Assembly (NCBI GenBank): GCA_013298165.1
Contig: JAAFJU010000009.1
Span: 1-64,000 of the forward strand
DNA from: Synechococcales cyanobacterium bin31.maxbin.ball.101
GTDB lineage: Bacteria; Cyanobacteriota; Cyanobacteriia; Leptolyngbyales; Leptolyngbyaceae
DNA length: 64,000 bases
Reading direction: 5' to 3'
Shown: positions 27,125-35,939 of the stretch, piece after piece
Position numbering within the stretch: position 1 is the first letter of the stretch
How the letters are laid out: the number at the start of each line of letters is the position of its first letter
Program-made: the position numbers and the translations under genes
The notes under the pieces: model-generated
Told to the model about the DNA's origin: nothing
Databases searched by the model: none
What the model saw: the letters and a program-made list of their open reading frames with translations, nothing else

Positions 27125-27227
27125 ACATCGGCTTATGTTTGGGGCGCGGCGAGCCATGCCCCATTCCGATCGCACCTACGATTGCGTCAATACAAGTTCA
27201 AACAATAGTAAATTTGGAGAATGAATC

Positions 27228-27509
27228 ATGGAAACGATCGCACCAGTTGAAACACAAGAACTCGAAATCCAACAGTCGGAACTCGCAGGAACGCTCGTCC
27301 TTGGATCAGATGAATCTGAAATGATGGAATTGGGTGATAGCGAACTCGATGTCAGCGGTGGCGGCGGGCATCAGGCGAACTCTCACTTCGATCGTCGCAA
27401 AGCCCAAACCAAAACCACCAGTTTCGCAGGTCCAGAGGGCGCAGGTTCGACCTTTAGTCATCAAGAAGAATCGGTGTCTTCGGGCAACAGTGATTTGAGC
27501 TGGGATTAG
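27228..27509 (+). CDS. Double-glycine precursor peptide 2 (twin of precursor 1)
   Basis: A 93-residue peptide that aligns with precursor 1 without gaps. From residue 44 to the end only 7 of 50 positions differ, whereas the first 43 residues are largely different apart from the SELD-x-SGG junction. The leader ends MELGDSELDVSGGGG. No cysteine at all. A clear SD (TTGGAG) precedes the ATG. The close match of the exported parts suggests a recent duplication with leader divergence, or selection on the mature peptide. Confidence 0.8.
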   Translation: METIAPVETQELEIQQSELAGTLVLGSDESEMMELGDSELDVSGGGGHQANSHFDRRKAQTKTTSFAGPEGAGSTFSHQEESVSSGNSDLSWD

Positions 27510-27537
27510 TTCCGATCGTGGTTGTTGCCATAATCCC

Positions 27538-27650
27538 GATCCCCCTAAATCCCCCTTGGAAAGGGGGACTTTGAATTTACTTAATTCATCAGGATTTGAG
27601 TAGATAGTCTCTTTTTCCGGTCCCCCCTTTTTAAGGGGGTTAGGGGGATC
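27538..27650. repeat. Inverted repeat between precursors 2 and 3
   Basis: GATCCCCCTAAATCCCCCTT at 27538 is matched in inverse orientation by AAGGGGGTTAGGGGGATC ending at 27650, with inner complementary runs (CCCCCTTGGAAAGGGGG is itself a hairpin). This is a common type of dispersed cyanobacterial repeat. It could fold in the mRNA and change the ratio of upstream to downstream products. Confidence 0.8.
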
Positions 27651-27717
27651 TTGTCTCAATCAGGAACCAGTCGCTCCGGCTGCTGGAGCTTTCCCTACCC
27701 TTATATTGGAGTCTCCG

Positions 27718-28023
27718 ATGATTCAGTATTTACGTTTAGAACCCGATCGAACGGTTAATCCAGTAGAGCCTCATGGCGAACAAGAATGCTCTGATTTAGA
27801 AGAACTTTCCGATGATGATTTGGATATATCCGGCGGCTGTGGAATGCGTCGTCGATCGCGCCATGGCTTTGGTAAAAAACGAGGCTCTCACTCCAGCTTC
27901 CAAAAACATAGTCGCAGCATCTCCGGTCAAACCATTACCAAACCCGATGGCACGACCATTACCTCCTTTTCAATCCAAGAAGAAACGATTTCTAGTGAAT
28001 CTAGCGAATTCAGCGATATGTAA
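27718..28023 (+). CDS. Double-glycine precursor peptide 3 (basic, divergent)
   Basis: A 101-residue precursor from the ATG at 27718. A TTG at 27706 in the same frame is part of the SD (TTGGAG) and is rejected as start. The leader ends LEELSDDDLDISGG (GG at 39-40). The exported part of 61 residues opens CGMRRRSRHGFGKKRGSHSS and is strongly basic, then ends in an acidic Ser-rich tail (SFSIQEETISSESSEF) that resembles the tails of precursors 1 and 2. Only one Cys would remain after cleavage. It ends 42 bases before the cyclic-nucleotide-domain gene. Confidence 0.78.
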   Translation: MIQYLRLEPDRTVNPVEPHGEQECSDLEELSDDDLDISGGCGMRRRSRHGFGKKRGSHSSFQKHSRSISGQTITKPDGTTITSFSIQEETISSESSEFSDM

Positions 28024-28065
28024 TTCAATTCAATCAAACCCCTTCAGATTCTCGCCCTAACCCCC

Positions 28066-29121
28066 ATGACAGATCTACTGCTCCAATGCCTCAGTCATCA
28101 GGATTGCACCTGGCTCACCACCGCCGGACAATCTCTCACGCTTCAAAAAGGTCAAACGCTAGAAACAACTCAATCAGGCCAGCAACAGGTCTATATTGTC
28201 TTAGCCGGACGACTCTCGGTTTTGCCTTATCCTCTGGAACATAGCGCCCGATCGCCGATCGCCCAATCCCTCACCCAAGTGACCGCAGGCCATTTCATCG
28301 GCAATCTCTCACAACCTGAGAATACGCCTGCCGCAACCCTCATTCAAGCGCTGGAACCCACGCAATTATTAGGGATTTCATGGGATGTTTTGCATCAAAA
28401 ACTCAAAGCAGATCCTCACTTTGCCGCCCATCTCTATCAAGCCGCTGCTCTCCTTCTGGCTCAACGGCTCCAGACGATCGCCCATACCAATATTCAAGCT
28501 CCGGCTCAACGGGAATCGGTGACTGTTTTTTCAGGATTGAATGATAGTGATCTGGCTTGGTTAATGACCGTTGGACAGATTGAATCGATCGCTCAAGATC
28601 AAGTTTTTAGCCATCCCGGCAAACCGTCCGATCGGCTCTCTATTATCTTAGATGGCGCATTCGTTATGCATCAAATCAATGACGATCGATCGCCTTTGAT
28701 GCAAACCTTGAGTGATTCTGAAACTATTTCAAACAGTGCGATCGGAGCGGAACTGGCTCGATTGTCGAAGGGGGATTGGATTGGCGATCGGATTTTTGTG
28801 AATGCAGCACCGACCAATACGTTGATTACGGCCATTCGAGAGACGCAATTGCTGTCGATTCCGAAATGGCGAATTGCTGCAAAACTCGTTCATGATGTGG
28901 AATTTGCCAGTCGATTTTATCAAGTGATTTGGATGCTGTTGAAGCGGCAGTATGACTTGATTTTGCAGCAGTTTCGCCAGGATGATCCGGATGAACGTGA
29001 GGATCTGAGTGATGGTCAATTTTTAGATCGAGTTCCTTTGGCAGAAGCCAATTTCGAGTGGATGCTGAATCAAATTCAAACACAGTTAGGCACCGGGAGG
29101 ACAATTCAATGGCAATCATGA
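28066..29121 (+). CDS. Tandem cyclic-nucleotide-binding-domain-like protein
   Basis: A 351-residue soluble protein with two Crp-like cupin domains, one around 8-130 (LQKGQTLETTQSGQQQVYIV, LAGRLSVLP, AGHFIGNL) and one around 150-290 (QDQVFSHPGKPSDRLSIILD, LSKGDWIGDRIF). No HTH is evident at the C-terminus, so DNA binding is unlikely. Similar domains sit at the N-terminus of cyanobacterial peptide exporters, including the ABC protein at 32861-35809. It overlaps the HlyD gene by 13 bases. A gating or assembly role in export is inference. Confidence 0.72.
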   Translation: MTDLLLQCLSHQDCTWLTTAGQSLTLQKGQTLETTQSGQQQVYIVLAGRLSVLPYPLEHSARSPIAQSLTQVTAGHFIGNLSQPENTPAATLIQALEPTQLLGISWDVLHQKLKADPHFAAHLYQAAALLLAQRLQTIAHTNIQAPAQRESVTVFSGLNDSDLAWLMTVGQIESIAQDQVFSHPGKPSDRLSIILDGAFVMHQINDDRSPLMQTLSDSETISNSAIGAELARLSKGDWIGDRIFVNAAPTNTLITAIRETQLLSIPKWRIAAKLVHDVEFASRFYQVIWMLLKRQYDLILQQFRQDDPDEREDLSDGQFLDRVPLAEANFEWMLNQIQTQLGTGRTIQWQS

Positions 29122-30611
29122 AGGGGAAAAGCCATATTTTTCGCGATCGGGCGATGGAACAAGCCAACTCCCCGGAACAGCTCGATCGATTGGTTCGCGT
29201 CGCGGGGCCTCGCCGCTGGCTGTCGCTTACGGCCTTTGGATTGTTAATGGCATCAGGAACGGCCTGGAGCTGTCTTGCGGATATTCCGACAACGTTGACG
29301 GGCAAAGGCATATTGGTTTATCCCAACAAAGTGGTGGCGGCTCAGGCTAATACGGTGGGACAAATTTTAGATCTAAAGGTCAAACCGGGTGATGCGGTTA
29401 AAAAAGGGCAGGTGATTGCCACGATCGATCAATCTGAACTGAAGCAACAACTCCAACTTTCTCAAACCAAACTCGAAGACTTACAGCGTCAAGATCGAGA
29501 TGCTAGCTTTATCCGATCGCAGCGCGAACAGTATGAGCAACTCACCGCCACGCAGCAGCGACAAAGCCTACAGCAAAACATTGACACGCTCCGATCGACC
29601 TCCCCCGCCCTACAAACCACAGGCATCGCCTCCCTAGAACGGGAACGCCAATCCCTACGCCAAAAGCTACAAACCTTACAAAACTCACTGCCCGGTTATC
29701 GTCTACGCTGGGAAAAGCGTCAGGAAATCTTTGAAAAAGAACGGGCGATTACTCAGGATGTCGCCATTCAAGCTCGGACAGAATACGAAGGCGTCCAAGC
29801 TCAAATCAATGACATTGAAGTTCAACTTAAACAATTAGATGCGAAGGAAGTGGAGACCACGACCCAAGCCTCTAATAGTTTGGACAAAATCACGTCCTTA
29901 GAAGCGCAGCTTAAAGCCTTGGATTCGGATAAAGTGGGTAAAGTCGAAAATGACTTTAGCGCCACGACGGGACGACAAAAAGAAATCCAAGAAATTCAAC
30001 GGACGATCGCTCAACTCACCACTCAACTGCAAAAAAGCAGTGAAGTCGTTAGTACCTATGATGGCGTGTTTTTAGAAGTCTTAGTGAAGTCAGGACAGCG
30101 AGTAGAAGCCAATTCCAGCATGGGTAGCATTTCGGTGAGAACTGCATCAGACCAGCTTCAAAGCATTGTTTTTCTAGATCAAGAATCCGGCAAAAAAGTC
30201 GAAGCAGCCTTTCAAAAACATCAAACCCAAAATCAATCTAAACTCCCCGTCAAAATCACCCCCACCACGGTCAAACGGGAGGAATATGGTGGCATTAAAG
30301 GCATGGTCGAAAGTATTTCTCCAGTATCTGTGACCCAGGCAGGTGCAGCGAGTTTAGTGGGGCATCCTGATTTGCTCAAAGGCATTCTCTCAGAGCAAAG
30401 TTCACAGGTCGTTGTGTTCACGTCCCTAGAATGCAAAGTGCCAAATCCCAAAGGTGCCGATTGTCAAAAATATCAATGGGCAGGCTCAGAGGGCACGGAC
30501 CAACAGCCCACCGCAGGCACGACAACGACCGTAAAAATTACGATCGAAGAACGTAAACCCATCACCTACATCTTGCCCTTCTTGAAAAATCTTATCGGCA
30601 TTCCCACATGA
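29109..30611 (+). CDS. HlyD-family adaptor of a peptide export system (NHLM secretion-protein type)
   Basis: A 500-residue periplasmic adaptor. The ATG at 29109 has a strong SD (GGGAGGA) and is preferred over an upstream in-frame codon at 29058. One membrane span (about 37-57) is followed by a lipoyl/barrel half (GQILDLKVKPGDAVKKGQVI), a long coiled coil rich in Gln/Leu (about 110-320) and the second barrel half. It would bridge the inner-membrane exporter to an outer-membrane channel, not encoded here. It overlaps the next gene by four bases (ATGA). Confidence 0.88.
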   Translation: MAIMKGKSHIFRDRAMEQANSPEQLDRLVRVAGPRRWLSLTAFGLLMASGTAWSCLADIPTTLTGKGILVYPNKVVAAQANTVGQILDLKVKPGDAVKKGQVIATIDQSELKQQLQLSQTKLEDLQRQDRDASFIRSQREQYEQLTATQQRQSLQQNIDTLRSTSPALQTTGIASLERERQSLRQKLQTLQNSLPGYRLRWEKRQEIFEKERAITQDVAIQARTEYEGVQAQINDIEVQLKQLDAKEVETTTQASNSLDKITSLEAQLKALDSDKVGKVENDFSATTGRQKEIQEIQRTIAQLTTQLQKSSEVVSTYDGVFLEVLVKSGQRVEANSSMGSISVRTASDQLQSIVFLDQESGKKVEAAFQKHQTQNQSKLPVKITPTTVKREEYGGIKGMVESISPVSVTQAGAASLVGHPDLLKGILSEQSSQVVVFTSLECKVPNPKGADCQKYQWAGSEGTDQQPTAGTTTTVKITIEERKPITYILPFLKNLIGIPT

Positions 30612-32860
30612 CCTCCAGCCTTCCCATTCATTCAAATCCATTTGCACCGATCGTTCAGGTTTACGAAAAATACCAGCAAGCAATTACCAAACGCTTTCGA
30701 TGTCGTCGTCGCACACCCACCATTCTTCAAATGGAAGCCGTGGAATGCGGGGCCGCTTCTCTGGCCATGATTTTGGCGTACCACAAACTTCGAGTTCCCT
30801 TGGCCGAATTGCGCGTCTCCTGTGGCATTTCACGGGATGGCAGTAAGGCGTCTAATTTGCTGACAGCGGCGCGAAACTATGGGTTGCAAGCGAAAGGGTT
30901 TAAAGCTGAAATTTCGGCGTTGTCGAGGCTGTCGTTTCCCTGCATCATCTATTGGAATTTCAATCATTTTCTGGTTCTTGAAGGCTTCTATGGCAAGAAG
31001 GTCTTTCTCAATGATCCGGAAACTGGGCCACGATCGGTTTCTATAGATGAATTCAGCGAAAGTTTTACGGGCGTTGTGCTGAGCTTTTCTAAAGGCGACA
31101 CGTTCAAACCAGGTGGGGCAAAACCCAATATCTTTCGTGGCTTGTGGCAACGCTTGCGCCGATCGACCAGTGCATTGATTTTTGGGCTGGTGGTGGGGTT
31201 ATTGCTGGTGGTGACGGGATTAGTCATGTCCAGTTTTTCCCAGATCTTCATTGACCAAATTCTCATTCAGCAACAAACCGAATGGCTGTCCTCATTAATT
31301 ATGGCCATGTTTTTCATTGCAGGACTAACGGGACTCCTCACCCGCCTCCAACTGCAAAACCTGCGCCGTATGAAGGTCAAGCTGTCTATGGTCATGTCGG
31401 GGCAATTCATTCAGCATTTGCTTCATTTACCGATCGGCTTTTACGCCCAGCGTTTTTCCGGTGAGATTAGTGGTCGGATTCAACTCAACGATCGGCTCGC
31501 AGATTTGATTTCCGGCCAAATTGCCAGTACGTTAATTGCGTTGATTATGGTGATCTGTTATGGCGTCGCTATGTGGTGCTATGACCCAGAGTTGACCAAG
31601 ATTGCGATCGGATTTGTCTTGATCAATGTCGTCATTTTGCAATGGGTGGGGCGATTGCGATCGGATAATAATACTCGGGTGATGCAAGAACAGGGTAAAG
31701 TAAGTGGAACGGCGATCGCTGGACTGCAAAGTATTGAAACACTGAAAGCTTCGGGATTGGAATCAGATTTTTTCACTCGATGGGCTGGGTACTATGCCAA
31801 ATCTCTGAATTCCCAGCAGGAAATCGATAGTCTCAACCAGTGGCTCGGCGCACTTCCGTCGCTTTTGTCGGGATTGAGTTCTGTTTGTCTTTTGGTCTTT
31901 GGGGGAGCGCGGGTGATGGATGGTGCGATTACGATCGGGAAATTAATCGCATTCCAATCGCTGACGCAGCAGTTCATGCAGCCGATTCATCAATTGATGC
32001 AGGTGAGCCAAGATCTCAAAGAATTGGAAGGCACCATGGCGCGACTGGATGATATTTTGGAAAATCCGATCGATGAGGGGCTGATCTCGGAACCGGAGAC
32101 GCTGATTCCGCATCCTAAACTGCAAGGCCATTTAGAACTGAAAAACATTACCTTTGGCTACAACCGCGCTGCGCCGCCATTAATTGAAAACTTTAATCTA
32201 TCCCTACAGCCCGGACAGCGAGTGGCTCTAGTGGGCGGTAGCGGGTCAGGGAAGTCAACGATCGGCAATCTAGTCAGCGGCTTGTATCAACCCTGGTCTG
32301 GTGAAATTTGTTTTGATCACAAACCTCGTCACCAAATTCCCCGATCGGTCATCGTTAATTCTGTTGCGATGATTCAACAGGATGTGCTGCTAATTTCTGG
32401 CTCTGTGCGGGACAATTTGACGCTGTGGGATACCAGTGTCACGGATGATGAACTTAGCCGAGCTTGCCAAGATGCGGCCATTCAGGACGTTATTTTATCG
32501 ATGTCCGGGGGCTACCAAGCGGATCTATTAGAAGGGGCGAGTAATCTCAGTGGTGGACAACGACAGCGCTTAGAAATTGCCCGTGCGTTTGTGAACAATC
32601 CAGCCATTTTGATTTTGGATGAAGCCACCAGTGCCCTAGATGCCGAAACCGAACAAATCATTGATCAAAATCTCCGCTTAAGGGGCTGTACTTGTTTAGT
32701 CGTAGCGCATCGACTCAGCACCATTCGAGATTGCGATGAAATCATTGTGCTCGATCGTGGAAAGGTCGTCCAACGGGGCACCCATGACGAATTACGAGCC
32801 GTTGAAGGACATTATTTAGAGTTAATTCGTAGCGAAGGCGATGCCTTGGAGGCAGCTTAA
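30608..32860 (+). CDS. Peptidase-containing ABC transporter (C39 family)
   Basis: A 750-residue bacteriocin-type exporter. The N-terminal C39 peptidase has Q41, catalytic C47 (VECGAASLAMIL), H120 (NFNHFLVL) and D136 (FLNDPETG), so it looks active and should cut leaders after the double glycine. About six membrane spans (190-460) precede the ATPase with Walker A GGSGSGKST (near 543), signature LSGGQRQRLEIARA and Walker B ILILDEATSALD. The match is to the NHLM-type peptidase/ATP-binding protein. It is fused tightly to the adaptor gene upstream and the second ABC gene downstream. Confidence 0.95.
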   Translation: MTSSLPIHSNPFAPIVQVYEKYQQAITKRFRCRRRTPTILQMEAVECGAASLAMILAYHKLRVPLAELRVSCGISRDGSKASNLLTAARNYGLQAKGFKAEISALSRLSFPCIIYWNFNHFLVLEGFYGKKVFLNDPETGPRSVSIDEFSESFTGVVLSFSKGDTFKPGGAKPNIFRGLWQRLRRSTSALIFGLVVGLLLVVTGLVMSSFSQIFIDQILIQQQTEWLSSLIMAMFFIAGLTGLLTRLQLQNLRRMKVKLSMVMSGQFIQHLLHLPIGFYAQRFSGEISGRIQLNDRLADLISGQIASTLIALIMVICYGVAMWCYDPELTKIAIGFVLINVVILQWVGRLRSDNNTRVMQEQGKVSGTAIAGLQSIETLKASGLESDFFTRWAGYYAKSLNSQQEIDSLNQWLGALPSLLSGLSSVCLLVFGGARVMDGAITIGKLIAFQSLTQQFMQPIHQLMQVSQDLKELEGTMARLDDILENPIDEGLISEPETLIPHPKLQGHLELKNITFGYNRAAPPLIENFNLSLQPGQRVALVGGSGSGKSTIGNLVSGLYQPWSGEICFDHKPRHQIPRSVIVNSVAMIQQDVLLISGSVRDNLTLWDTSVTDDELSRACQDAAIQDVILSMSGGYQADLLEGASNLSGGQRQRLEIARAFVNNPAILILDEATSALDAETEQIIDQNLRLRGCTCLVVAHRLSTIRDCDEIIVLDRGKVVQRGTHDELRAVEGHYLELIRSEGDALEAA

Positions 32861-35809
32861 ATGACCACTTTAGTCTCTCCTATTCAATCCAGTTCTACCA
32901 AACAGCCTGTTTATCGGATTGGACCGAAATCACTGAATAGTAATGCCTCAGTTTTATTAGACGATCCGACAATGATTTGGCAGGTTCGATCGGGGACGAT
33001 CGCGGTCTTTATCATTCCAGTGGTTAATGGCGTTCCGAGAGGACGACGACAATATCTGTTTACGGTGAAAGCAGGTGAAATGATGTTTTCAATTGAGCCG
33101 ATCGTGAGCTATCAACTGCTCGCAGTGGCGTTAGAAGAAACAATTTTAAATCCTGTTTTTACCAGTCGGTTTTGTGAGGAAATGGCCAAGTCGCCCTTTA
33201 AGGCGATCGAAAAAATCGAATCCTGGGCCAATCATTTGGGATTAGCATTATCGAAATTTCGACCGATCGTTGCACCGACAAAGTTAGGCGGCTGTGGCGT
33301 TTTGGATCGGGGTGAAGTGTTTCAACCGATGCAAGGTCAGCTAAGCTGGACGCGGGTTTTGCAAGGTCAGGTGAGTTTTGTGGGATTAGAGAATCTGCGG
33401 ATTTCTAGTGGTTCTGGCTATCTTCCCTTAAGCTCTCACCTCTGGCTTCAAGCTCAAACCATTGTTGAAATTGATCTGACGCCTCAAGATAAAATTGATG
33501 ATCCTGAGAAATTTCTCGCAGGATTGCAAACCATTCAAACCATCATTTTACGAGCGCTGCAAGTTTTAGAAGATCAGAAAAATCAGCAGGAAATCGATCG
33601 CATTCAAGAGCAGCGCAATCTGAATGCCAAATCCATGACCCAAACCCTCGATCGGCTCTCCTCTCTTTTCCAAAATGCCCAACCTCAAACGCGCCAGTCT
33701 TCCCTGCTCACTCAAACAAAGCCCCAGAGTCATGACATTGCACTAGTTCAAGCCGCACAAGCGGTCGGGCAACGCCTGAATTTACAAATTGTCGCTCCGG
33801 CAGCTTCAGAAGATTTACGACGGGTGGCGGATCTGACGGATGCGATCGCCCGTGCATCCCAGATTCGGACTCGACGAGTGGTCTTGCAGGATAACTGGTG
33901 GAAAGCAGACTGTGGGCCGCTCCTGGCCTATATGCAGGAGGACGATCGGCCCGTTGCGCTCCTGCCCAAATCCGAGCATTCCTACGAAATCTTTGATCCC
34001 CTGAACCAAGCCTGCTATCCCTGCGATCGGACTATTACAGAACAATTAGCACCGATCGCCTATACGTTTTATCGTCCGTTTCCCCACGTGATTAATCCCA
34101 TGGCATTGCTCAAGTTTGCCACTTGGGGACATCAAAAAGAAGTGATTACGTTAATTTTAACGGGAATTGCTGCGACGTTGGTGGGAATGGTGACGCCCTA
34201 TGCAACGGGATTGATCATTGATGAAGCGATTCACAGTCACAACCGATCGCTCCTTTGGCAAATGGGCTATGGCTTAGTCGCTGCAACCGTCGGTGCGACC
34301 CTTTTTCAGCTTACTCAAGGGTTTGCGATTACGCGGCTGGAAAGTTTTGCGGATTCTTCTACGCAGTCTGCGGTTTGGGATCGTCTACTCAAACTACCCG
34401 TCTCCTTTTTCCGACAGTATTCCGTCGGGGATCTCAGTTCACGGGTCTCTGCGATCGTCAAAATCCGTCAAAAACTCAGCACGACCATTTTAAAAACGCT
34501 GTTTTCCAGTTTGTTTTCACTATTGAATCTGGCTCTACTCTTTTCCTATAGTGCCAATTTAGCCTTGATTGCAACGATCGTGGCGCTGTTGAATATCGCC
34601 GTCACCACAACCGTCGGCATCATGACCCTGCGCAGAACTCGCCCTCTACTCAATGAACAAGGCAAACTGTTTGGCATTATGGTTCAGATGATTAATGGGG
34701 TGTCCAAGTTTCGTTTGGCTGGGGCTGAAAATCGAGCCTTTGCCTATTGGGGGAATCAATATGCTCACCAACTAAAGCTGATGATGGCGACACAAGGGAT
34801 TGAAGATAATCTGGCTGTGATTAATATGCTACTCACAACGGTGACTCCAGCGGTCTTATTTATCTTCGCAACCTTTATGCTGCAACACGCTCAATCCCAG
34901 GGACAAGCGTTTACCACAGGAACATTCTTAGCCTTCAACAGCGCCTTTGGAACCTTTATCAGCGGCACGACCAGCTTGAGTAAAATTGCGATCGAAGTCT
35001 TAGAGACGTTACCGATCTGGGAACGAACACAACCGATTTTAAACACGATTCCTGAAGTGGATTTGGACAAGTCTGATCCCGGTCGTCTGACAGGAAAACT
35101 GTCGGTCGATCGGGTAATGTTTCGGTACCGATCGGACGGAAACTTGATCTTAAATGACGTTAGCATTCAAGCCGAACCGGGGGATTTTATTGCCCTGGTC
35201 GGTCCCTCTGGAAGCGGGAAATCGACGCTCTTACGATTGCTATTAGGCTTTGATGTGCCTGAATCGGGGGGTGTTTTCTACGATGGCCAGGAGCTATCTG
35301 GACTGGATATTCCGGCGGTGCGACGGCAGTTGGGGGTGGTGTTGCAAAACAGTCGATTAATGTCAGCTTCGATTTTTGACAATATTGCCAGCGGTGCATT
35401 AATTACCATGGATGAAGCTTGGGAAGCGGCCAAGATGGCAGGCTTTGCAGAGGATGTCGAATCCATGCCCATGGGAATGCATACGGTCGTCAGTGAAGGG
35501 GGCAGCAATATTTCTGGAGGTCAGCGCCAGCGGCTGATGATTGCCCGTGCTTTGGCCTTGCGTCCGCGCATTTTGTTTTTTGATGAGGCGACGAGTGCGC
35601 TGGATAATCGGACGCAGGCGATCGTCAGTGAAAGTCTCGATCGGCTTAAGGTCACGCGCATTGTCGTGGCCCATCGGCTGAGTACCATTCGGAATGCCGA
35701 TCGGATTTATGTTTTACAAGCAGGTCAGGTGATTGAACAGGGAAGTTTTGATCAACTTTCACAGCAGAATGGTTTGTTTAGTCAATTGATTCAGCGTCAA
35801 AAACTGTGA
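32861..35809 (+). CDS. Second ABC half-transporter of the peptide export system (NHLM ATP-binding type)
   Basis: A 982-residue protein whose ATG directly follows the stop of the C39 transporter. The N-terminal half (about 15-400) has a Crp-like cupin region (IWQVRSGTIAVFIIP, GEMMFSIEP) and an extended soluble region. A six-span membrane domain (about 425-710) and an ATPase follow (Walker A GPSGSGKST near 781, signature ISGGQRQRLMIARAL, Walker B ILFFDEATSALD, H-loop VAHRLSTI). It lacks a peptidase, so it probably pairs with the C39 protein as a heterodimer. The cupin region may sense the same signal as the 28066-29121 protein. Confidence 0.92.
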   Translation: MTTLVSPIQSSSTKQPVYRIGPKSLNSNASVLLDDPTMIWQVRSGTIAVFIIPVVNGVPRGRRQYLFTVKAGEMMFSIEPIVSYQLLAVALEETILNPVFTSRFCEEMAKSPFKAIEKIESWANHLGLALSKFRPIVAPTKLGGCGVLDRGEVFQPMQGQLSWTRVLQGQVSFVGLENLRISSGSGYLPLSSHLWLQAQTIVEIDLTPQDKIDDPEKFLAGLQTIQTIILRALQVLEDQKNQQEIDRIQEQRNLNAKSMTQTLDRLSSLFQNAQPQTRQSSLLTQTKPQSHDIALVQAAQAVGQRLNLQIVAPAASEDLRRVADLTDAIARASQIRTRRVVLQDNWWKADCGPLLAYMQEDDRPVALLPKSEHSYEIFDPLNQACYPCDRTITEQLAPIAYTFYRPFPHVINPMALLKFATWGHQKEVITLILTGIAATLVGMVTPYATGLIIDEAIHSHNRSLLWQMGYGLVAATVGATLFQLTQGFAITRLESFADSSTQSAVWDRLLKLPVSFFRQYSVGDLSSRVSAIVKIRQKLSTTILKTLFSSLFSLLNLALLFSYSANLALIATIVALLNIAVTTTVGIMTLRRTRPLLNEQGKLFGIMVQMINGVSKFRLAGAENRAFAYWGNQYAHQLKLMMATQGIEDNLAVINMLLTTVTPAVLFIFATFMLQHAQSQGQAFTTGTFLAFNSAFGTFISGTTSLSKIAIEVLETLPIWERTQPILNTIPEVDLDKSDPGRLTGKLSVDRVMFRYRSDGNLILNDVSIQAEPGDFIALVGPSGSGKSTLLRLLLGFDVPESGGVFYDGQELSGLDIPAVRRQLGVVLQNSRLMSASIFDNIASGALITMDEAWEAAKMAGFAEDVESMPMGMHTVVSEGGSNISGGQRQRLMIARALALRPRILFFDEATSALDNRTQAIVSESLDRLKVTRIVVAHRLSTIRNADRIYVLQAGQVIEQGSFDQLSQQNGLFSQLIQRQKL

Positions 35810-35831
35810 GTTTGGGTTAAGCCCGATCCTC

Positions 35832-35918
35832 CGGCGAACCGCCCCCAACCCCCAATTCTGGGGGCTTCGGAACTTCATATCCCCCCAGAATTGGGGGCTA
35901 GGGGGCGGTTCGTCAGGG
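35832..35918. repeat. Full-length GC-rich inverted repeat (copy 3)
   Basis: Two arms, GAACCGCCCCCAACCCCCAA and the inverse CCCCCCAGAATTGGGGGCTA followed by GGGGGCGGTTCGTC, face each other around a short TTCGGAACTTCATAT centre. It lies between the convergent ends of the exporter operon and the debranching-enzyme gene and could terminate both. This is the most complete copy of the family in the window. Confidence 0.82.
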
Positions 35919-35939
35919 ACTTTATTTGGACGCAGATCC

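Noticed and set aside
27306-27659. 117-codon antisense frame across precursor 2 and the hairpin repeat
   Set aside because: Its first part is the translated repeat (DPPNPLKKGG type) and the rest mirrors the precursor gene; no ribosome site or family.
27706-27717. TTG start for precursor 3
   Set aside because: The TTG is the first part of TTGGAG, the likely SD for ATG at 27718; the added residues are not shared with the other precursors.
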